64,000 nt of DNA from JBPOFY01 sp051252415 (GTDB taxonomy: Bacteria > Verrucomicrobiota > Verrucomicrobiia > Opitutales > Coraliomargaritaceae), in contig JBPOGA010000008.1 in NCBI GenBank assembly GCA_051252415.1, positions 62,001 through 126,000 of the forward strand, written 5' to 3'. How positions within the stretch are numbered: position 1 is the stretch's first letter; each line of letters begins with the position of its first letter. The notes beneath the pieces were generated by a model, which did no database searches, was not told the origin of the DNA, and saw only the letters and a program-made list of their open reading frames with translations. The position numbers and the translations under genes are program-made. Below are positions 59,234-64,000 of the stretch, one piece after another.

Positions 59234-60994
59234 TTATGCAGTTAAATCACCCAAAGCATTCTTCCGAAATGCTTCTAACAGCGCTAATGCTTGGCTGGAC
59301 GAATTGGTTGCTAAAACCTGCTCAACCAGTGCTTCAGCCTCCTTGGAATCGACTTGGCGTAATAAATACTTCACCTCTGGAAATGAACTCGAGGTGAGAC
59401 TCAGTGAGCTCGCGCCCATACCGACCAACAAAGGTGCATATATCGGGTCACCCGCGATTTCACCACATACACTGACATGCACATTGGCCTGCCTGCCACC
59501 ATCGATAATCTTTTTCAAAGTGCGAATCACTGCTGGGTGCGTCGGCTCATATAGGTGCGCGACACGATCATTTAAGCGATCTACCGCCATGAGATACTGA
59601 ATCAAATCATTAGTGCCAATACTGAGGAAGTCAGTTTCTGCAGCGAGTAAGTCAACGATCACGGCAGCACTGGGAACTTCTACCATCGCGCCAACTGGCA
59701 TGTTCTCATCAAAGGCTTGTCCTTCTGCGCGCAACTCCGCTTTCACAGAGTCCAAGACCTCGTTAGCGCGATGCAATTCCCCGATGCCACTAATCATCGG
59801 ATACATCAGTTTCACATTACCATTCGCGCTAGCTCGTAATATGGCACGTAACTGCGTCTTAAAAACACTTAGGTTCTCTAAGCAAAACCGGATCGCACGA
59901 AATCCCATAAATGAGTTATCCTCTTTCATGCTATCCACTCCGATAATTTTATCACCACCCACATCCAAAGTGCGGATAATCACCGAATCTTTACCCGCAG
60001 CTTTCGCTACAGCATCATACTCTTCATATTGAACTGCCTCTGAGGGGAATCCGTGATGCCGCAGGAAAATACCTTCCGTGCGGAAAAGCCCGACACCATC
60101 GGCATTCATTGCCAATACTTGCTCCATCTCTTGAGCACCTTCCACATTGGCCATCAACTCTATGGCTACACCATCTTTTGTCTCACTTGGCTCCGGAATC
60201 GCGGTCTCGTATATAGCATCTAACTTGCGGCGTTCAGAGACCAGTTTGCCGTATTTATATAGGCGATCTTCTGTTGGATTGATAACAATGATGCCCTCAT
60301 GACCATCCAGTAAAATGGAGTCCCCTGTCTTGATGTGCTTGGTGGCATCATGCGTGCCAACGACTGCGGGTATGCGCAAAGAACGCGCCATGATCACAGA
60401 GTGACTGGTCTTGCCACCCGCATCTGTGACAAACCCCAACAACTTCGTCCGATCCATATCTGCGGTGTCGGATGGAGAAATATCTTCTGAAATTACAATG
60501 CTATCACTTGGTATGTCTCCCAAGTTGACCTTCTGCGTGCCAACTAAGTTATGTAGCAGTCGACGCGTAACATCACGTATATCGGAAACGCGCTCCTTGA
60601 GATACTCATCCTCCATCGAGCTAAAGAATGAGATATAGCGCTGTGCGACATTATTATAACAAAACTCAACGTTCTTTTTAAGCGTGCGCACCTCTGCAGT
60701 GGCTTCAGAGATCAAAGCACTGTCCTCCAAAACCATTAGATGCGCATCAAAAATCGCAGCTTCACCATCGCCCAAACTTTCTGCGACTTTATTTCGAACC
60801 GCTGTGATTTCAGCCCGGGTTTCGATGATCGCATGATCTAAGCGATCAATTTCAGAATCAATCGCGTCTTCCTCGATGTCGAATTCTGGGACATCTAGTT
60901 GATTCTGAGAGTAAATCAAAGCCGTGCCATGAGCTACCCCCGGAGATGCAGGAATACCAGTCAGAACGATCTCTTGATTGTCAGCGTCGGGCAC
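59234..60994 (-). CDS. ptsI: PTS enzyme I (phosphoenolpyruvate-protein phosphotransferase)
   Basis: 586 aa, typical enzyme I. Phosphohistidine His198 lies in GGKTSHSVIMARSLRIPAVVG. The N-terminal HPr-binding helices are at about 40-150. The C-terminal PEP-binding barrel shows DGVGLFRTEGIFLR, the FRAIRFCLENL region, NLSVFKTQLRAILRAS, TDFLSIGTNDLIQYLMAVDR and HVSVCGEIAGDP (active-site Cys). It phosphorylates HPr from PEP. No ptsH or EII gene is adjacent. Sits 51 bp downstream of ispE on the same strand. Confidence 0.94.
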   Translation of the reverse strand: MPDADNQEIVLTGIPASPGVAHGTALIYSQNQLDVPEFDIEEDAIDSEIDRLDHAIIETRAEITAVRNKVAESLGDGEAAIFDAHLMVLEDSALISEATAEVRTLKKNVEFCYNNVAQRYISFFSSMEDEYLKERVSDIRDVTRRLLHNLVGTQKVNLGDIPSDSIVISEDISPSDTADMDRTKLLGFVTDAGGKTSHSVIMARSLRIPAVVGTHDATKHIKTGDSILLDGHEGIIVINPTEDRLYKYGKLVSERRKLDAIYETAIPEPSETKDGVAIELMANVEGAQEMEQVLAMNADGVGLFRTEGIFLRHHGFPSEAVQYEEYDAVAKAAGKDSVIIRTLDVGGDKIIGVDSMKEDNSFMGFRAIRFCLENLSVFKTQLRAILRASANGNVKLMYPMISGIGELHRANEVLDSVKAELRAEGQAFDENMPVGAMVEVPSAAVIVDLLAAETDFLSIGTNDLIQYLMAVDRLNDRVAHLYEPTHPAVIRTLKKIIDGGRQANVHVSVCGEIAGDPIYAPLLVGMGASSLSLTSSSFPEVKYLLRQVDSKEAEALVEQVLATNSSSQALALLEAFRKNALGDLTA

Positions 60995-61045
60995 GAGTGA
61001 TTTTAAGTTATATTTTTCTACGGTTAGGCTAAGTGCAGTCTCGTT

Positions 61046-61942
61046 TCAGCAAATTGAAGTTTCAACCCAAAACACCTGCTGTCCCCAAGCATTCTGACAT
61101 ATTTCGTATATTTCCGTAGCAGCCCCCCTAGAATCATCCAATAACGCAAAACAACAGCTGCCACTCCCACTCATCAGACATGGCACGCCCGCAGTTGTTA
61201 AGTCCTCCAAAAGGCACTCAAGCGCAATGTATTTGCGGCCGACAATTGGTTGAAAAGAGTTAAATAACAGATCGGCAAGCTGCTTCGTTTGCTGAAATGT
61301 ATTTAAACGGCTCTCCGCAAGCGGCTCAGCCTCATAGCTACTAGGCGCGTTCGCACGCAGTTGCCCATAGGCCCAAGCCGTTTCGACTCCAAAATCTGGC
61401 CGAAAAAGCACCAGCTTTTGGCCAAGCAACGAGGCAACACAGTCCGCATCCAGCGGCTCTAAGATCTCTCCACGCCCGCGCATAATAGAAGGTCGCGCTT
61501 CGATAAAGAATGGACAATCCGAACCCAACTGCGCCGCCAGTTCTAGCAACTCACTGATACTAAGTGGTTCGCCTAGCAAAGTATTCATTGCTCGCAGTGC
61601 CACAGAGGCATTGCTGCTACCACCACCGAGCCCCGCTCCCATCGGAATTCGCTTATCTAAATCAAATTCAAAGTAGACCGTGCCCCCAACCTTCTCACGA
61701 AACAACACAGCGGCCTTCATCACCAAGTTCTCAGAGCCGAGGGGCACCGCGGGATCCGTGCACCGCAGTAAGTCCTGCTCACCTTTGGCAAGCTGCGTCG
61801 TGAGTAGATCTCCAAACTCCAGAGCCACGACCACAGATGTCAGCGCGTGAAAGCCATCCGCTTGCGGCCCATGCACGGACAACATCAAATTCACTTTGGC
61901 AGGTGAATGCAGCTCTATCGATTGTGACGGATCACTCATCAC
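61046..61942 (-). CDS. ispE: 4-diphosphocytidyl-2-C-methyl-D-erythritol kinase
   Basis: 298 aa, GHMP kinase fold. The start SPAKVNLMLSVHGPQADGFHAL, the ATP-binding PMGAGLGGGSSNASVALRAM and the C-terminal CLMSGSGSCCFALLDD are all in place. Phosphorylates CDP-ME in the MEP isoprenoid pathway. Divergent from pyrF, with ispD three genes away (62816), so two MEP genes sit within 2 kb though in opposite directions. Confidence 0.94.
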   Translation of the reverse strand: MMSDPSQSIELHSPAKVNLMLSVHGPQADGFHALTSVVVALEFGDLLTTQLAKGEQDLLRCTDPAVPLGSENLVMKAAVLFREKVGGTVYFEFDLDKRIPMGAGLGGGSSNASVALRAMNTLLGEPLSISELLELAAQLGSDCPFFIEARPSIMRGRGEILEPLDADCVASLLGQKLVLFRPDFGVETAWAYGQLRANAPSSYEAEPLAESRLNTFQQTKQLADLLFNSFQPIVGRKYIALECLLEDLTTAGVPCLMSGSGSCCFALLDDSRGAATEIYEICQNAWGQQVFWVETSIC

Positions 61943-62033
61943 GTCAGTTAAGAACAGAGTTTTTCACACAGCCAGACAAAATCCTGCTTTTGCACTTTGC
62001 TTCGAGTCCAATGCCCTGCTAATCCATTAAAAT

Positions 62034-62735
62034 ATGTCTAATCAAAACAACTGCTCATTGATTTTAGCACTCGATCTCGAAACACGTGAAGAAGCCCTAG
62101 CGATGCTCGACCGTCTCGGCGACTCCTTAGAATGGGTCAAAATCGGCCTCCAGCTATTCACTGCCTACGGCCCAGACTTCGTGCGCGAAATTGCAGATAA
62201 AGGCTACAAGGTGTTCCTCGACCTCAAATTGCATGACATCCCCAATACTGTAGCCAAAGCGGTGCAAAGTATCTCCACCCTACCAGTGGAGCTACTCACC
62301 TTGCACGCATGCGGCGGCGGCGAGATGCTTGAATGGGCCAATAAAGCACGTGCCGACCACGCACCAAACCTCAACTTACTCGCAGTCACCGTGCTCACCT
62401 CGATGAATGAAGCACAACTTCGTTCGCTAAATGTCCAGGCGACACCCGAGGCGCAAGTCATTCACTTAGCTGACATTACACTCAAGGCAGGCATCCAAGG
62501 CTTGGTCTGCTCCTCCTTAGAGCTCAATCCACTGCGCACACGTTTCGGCAACGATCCAATTATCGTCACACCAGGCATTCGCCCAGCAGGCAGTGCGGCA
62601 GACGAGCAAAAACGAATCATGACACCAGCCGCTGCAGCAGCCGCAGGCTCGAGCTACATCGTCGTCGGTCGCCCGATCCTGAAAGCTGAAGATCCCGCCG
62701 CGGCCGCTCGCGCCATCCAAGCCGAACTCGTGTAG
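62034..62735 (+). CDS. pyrF: orotidine 5'-phosphate decarboxylase
   Basis: 233 aa, TIM barrel. ALDLETREEALAMLDRLGD, WVKIGLQLFTAYGPDFV, and the catalytic KVFLDLKLHDIPNTVAKAV (Asp-x-Lys-x-x-Asp) are present; VTPGIRPAGSAADEQKRIMTP is the closing motif with the phosphate-binding Arg. Last step of UMP synthesis, OMP to UMP. The gap to ispD is 80 bp with no terminator. Confidence 0.96.
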   Translation: MSNQNNCSLILALDLETREEALAMLDRLGDSLEWVKIGLQLFTAYGPDFVREIADKGYKVFLDLKLHDIPNTVAKAVQSISTLPVELLTLHACGGGEMLEWANKARADHAPNLNLLAVTVLTSMNEAQLRSLNVQATPEAQVIHLADITLKAGIQGLVCSSLELNPLRTRFGNDPIIVTPGIRPAGSAADEQKRIMTPAAAAAAGSSYIVVGRPILKAEDPAAAARAIQAELV

Positions 62736-62815
62736 CCTTTCTAGCTTGTTCTTAATTAGTTCCTTCAGCGGAATTTCAGTATTTCAGCTTTTCTAAATCT
62801 CAGCTTTCCAAAAAA

Positions 62816-63526
62816 ATGTCCAAGACAGCCATACTCCTCGCCGCTGGTAGCGGTAATCGGATGCAAGGTATTGTCGAAGACAAGGTGCTCGCCCAATTAA
62901 ACGGCCGCGCCGTATTCACTTACAGCATACAAGCCTTTTTAGAGGCGGAGATTGTCGATCACTTTACCATTGTCTATCGTGATGAACCGCAACGTGAGCG
63001 CTTGGCGGCCGCACTCAAAACACTCGATCTCAAGAATACATCCGTCAGTTGGGCACTAGGCGGTAAAGAGCGCCAAGACTCAGTTCTCAACGCACTTAAG
63101 CTACAAAGTCCAGATTGCAGCCACGTCTTCATACACGACTGCGCACGCCCGCTCGTATCGCGCACCGCCCTAGTTGATCTAAATCAAGCGGTTGTTCGCG
63201 ATGGGGCAGCAGTTTTAGCGCATCCTGTAGTCGACACGATCAAGCGCACGCAATCCGCAGATGTGATAGATCTAGTCGAGCTAGAAGACCTAGAGCGCGC
63301 ACGTCTTTGGGGGATGGAAACACCACAAGCCTTCACATTTGAATCTATTCATAAAGCGTATCAACACGTCGAAGAAAAAGGCCTCACGATTACCGACGAT
63401 ACCGCAGCCGCGGCAACAATCGGCCTAAAATGCACGCTCGTTTCCAACAGCGATCCAAACCCCAAGATCACCACGCCCAAAGATCTTCAATACGCGGAGT
63501 GGCTACTTCAACAACGCAGAGAATAG
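62816..63526 (+). CDS. ispD: 2-C-methyl-D-erythritol 4-phosphate cytidylyltransferase
   Basis: 236 aa, nucleotidyltransferase fold. The N-terminal AILLAAGSGNRMQGIVEDKVLAQLNGRAVFTYSI, then GGKERQDSVLNAL, HDCARPLVSRTAL and TTPKDLQYAEWLL are the family landmarks. Forms CDP-ME in the MEP pathway. Same orientation as pyrF and probably in one transcript with it. Confidence 0.94.
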   Translation: MSKTAILLAAGSGNRMQGIVEDKVLAQLNGRAVFTYSIQAFLEAEIVDHFTIVYRDEPQRERLAAALKTLDLKNTSVSWALGGKERQDSVLNALKLQSPDCSHVFIHDCARPLVSRTALVDLNQAVVRDGAAVLAHPVVDTIKRTQSADVIDLVELEDLERARLWGMETPQAFTFESIHKAYQHVEEKGLTITDDTAAAATIGLKCTLVSNSDPNPKITTPKDLQYAEWLLQQRRE

Positions 63527-63615
63527 TAGGTGATCGGTAGCAGCAGTATTACTGTTCATGCACACAACATATCAGAAATGGTATAATTCCCTGACTCAAA
63601 ACATTCTCAATTGTA

Positions 63616-63706
63616 GCACGTGCTTCAATGCGTAGCATCGAGCGCGTGGTTTCATTCTCAAGACGCCCCCGCTACATGCCACGCGCTCCCCTCGGAAAGC
63701 ACGTGC
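63616..63706. repeat. nested palindromic repeat element
   Basis: An outer perfect 10-bp inverted repeat, GCACGTGCTT (63616-63625) and AAGCACGTGC (63697-63706), encloses an inner perfect 10-bp one, GAGCGCGTGG (63640-63649) and CCACGCGCTC (63679-63688). The whole could fold into a cruciform. It is non-coding. Lies 90 bp after ispD and directly before a second palindrome. Confidence 0.75.
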
Positions 63707-63718
63707 GACAATGTGCGC

Positions 63719-63803
63719 GTAGTCAGGTTGGCTTTAGCCGCCTGACATACAGAGCCAATGCTACAAATCGGAAATGTCGGGCGGCCAAAGCCAACCCGAC
63801 TAC
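63719..63803. repeat. 85-bp palindromic repeat with 30-bp arms
   Basis: A left arm at 63719-63748 (TAGTCAGGTTGGCTTTAGCC) and a right arm at 63774-63803, whose complement matches it at 27 of 30 positions; the three differences are transitions. The spacer is 25 bp. A MITE- or REP-like element; no coding capacity. The open frame across it on the plus strand has no support. Confidence 0.8.
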
Positions 63804-63810
63804 TAAATCC

Positions 63811-63848
63811 ACCAATAAAAAAGCGACCGATCAAGGCCGCTTCGTTTT
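63811..63848 (-). terminator. probable terminator of the entericidin-like gene
   Basis: An AAGCGACC gatcaa GGCCGCTT stem (one mismatch) followed on the minus strand by a run of T residues (TTTTTTATT), 27 bp beyond the stop codon at 63869. On the plus strand a shorter T-run also follows, so it could serve both directions. Confidence 0.7.
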
Positions 63849-63868
63849 TAGTAGATTAGATACTGAGC

Positions 63869-64000
63869 TTACTCCCCAGCATTCTGCATTTTCTCGCCGA
63901 GCGACTCAACGTCTTCTCCGAGCCCCCTCATGGTGTTACAACCAGTAAGAACAATAAGTGACGCGATTAATGTCGCTGCGATGATTCGTTGTAATGATTT
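63869..64000 (-). CDS. entericidin-like small lipoprotein, start cut by the window end
   Basis: 43 residues are visible, beginning KSLQRIIAATLIASLIVLTG and ending RGLGEDVESLGEKMQNAGE. A lipoprotein signal with LTGC (Cys21), then NTMRGLGEDVESLGEKM, closely matches the entericidin A/B family. The first one or few residues, including the start, lie beyond position 64000. Members are small outer-membrane or envelope lipoproteins; in E. coli entericidins are stress-linked and EcnB is bacteriolytic. Here the role is unknown. A terminator-like hairpin lies just after its stop. Confidence 0.85.
   Translation of the reverse strand, partial: KSLQRIIAATLIASLIVLTGCNTMRGLGEDVESLGEKMQNAGE

Noticed and set aside
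63628..63948. 106-aa plus-strand frame
   Set aside because: It runs across two palindromic repeats and the opposite-strand lipoprotein gene; composition is that of repeat DNA.

Overview
The window looks like chromosome of a marine-type Verrucomicrobiota bacterium, most likely in the Opitutia/Puniceicoccales line (Coraliomargarita- or Lentimonas-like). This is an inference. It rests on the DUF1592/DUF1552 secreted pair, SHD1-like domains in several secreted proteins, PATR beta-strand and BspA-type LRR surface proteins with the usual C-terminal region of the phylum, and GH95, alginate-lyase-type and sialate O-acetylesterase-type enzymes, all beside ordinary housekeeping genes. No rRNA, tRNA, CRISPR array, phage or intact insertion sequence was seen.

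Layout. 1-3.7 kb: the end of a membrane protein, then two tandem BspA-type LRR surface proteins. 3.7-6 kb: a decayed ridA fragment, mgtE and intact ridA. 6.2-9.2 kb: an HtrA-like protease overlapping a paralogue that has lost its catalytic triad. 9.2-16.5 kb: a GT-C/TMTC-like membrane protein, the cytochrome c-DUF1592 protein with a Tat-exported DUF1552 protein, and an alginate-lyase-family enzyme. 16.8-20.1 kb: a 1070-aa PATR protein closed by a strong terminator. 20.4-25.1 kb: a small charged protein, a 133-bp palindromic MITE-like element, a VOC protein, rsmH, a TIM-barrel protein and an FAD monooxygenase with N-terminal CxxC modules.

25.1-33.0 kb is the most system-like region: SRPBCC protein, fatty-acid desaturase, DUF1295 protein and CFA-type methyltransferase face an operon of FAD oxidoreductase, DUF1365, ECF sigma factor and HxxxCxxC anti-sigma factor, with an NTF2-like protein divergent from it. 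I read this as a self-regulated acyl-chain or membrane-lipid modification stress regulon.

33-48.3 kb: nirBD with a possible operator and sigma-54 promoter; an SHD1-like secreted protein; the second copy of the 133-bp element, inverted; an unknown secreted protein coupled to a GH95-like hydrolase; a lipoprotein and a sialate O-acetylesterase; an STN-like protein; an ABC exporter operon ending in a membrane-anchored coiled-coil protein. 48.7-64 kb: a 49-aa Lys-rich protein, an SHD1-thioredoxin protein, an SDR, TreZ, a SleB-like hydrolase, an RlmI-like methyltransferase, an LptF/LptG permease, an NSS transporter with a MetS-like small subunit, Hpt, GT4, PtsI, IspE, PyrF, IspD, two palindromic repeat elements and a cut-off entericidin-like lipoprotein.

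The window is mostly housekeeping and polysaccharide-scavenging functions with many secreted proteins. Short palindromic repeats fill most of the longer gaps.
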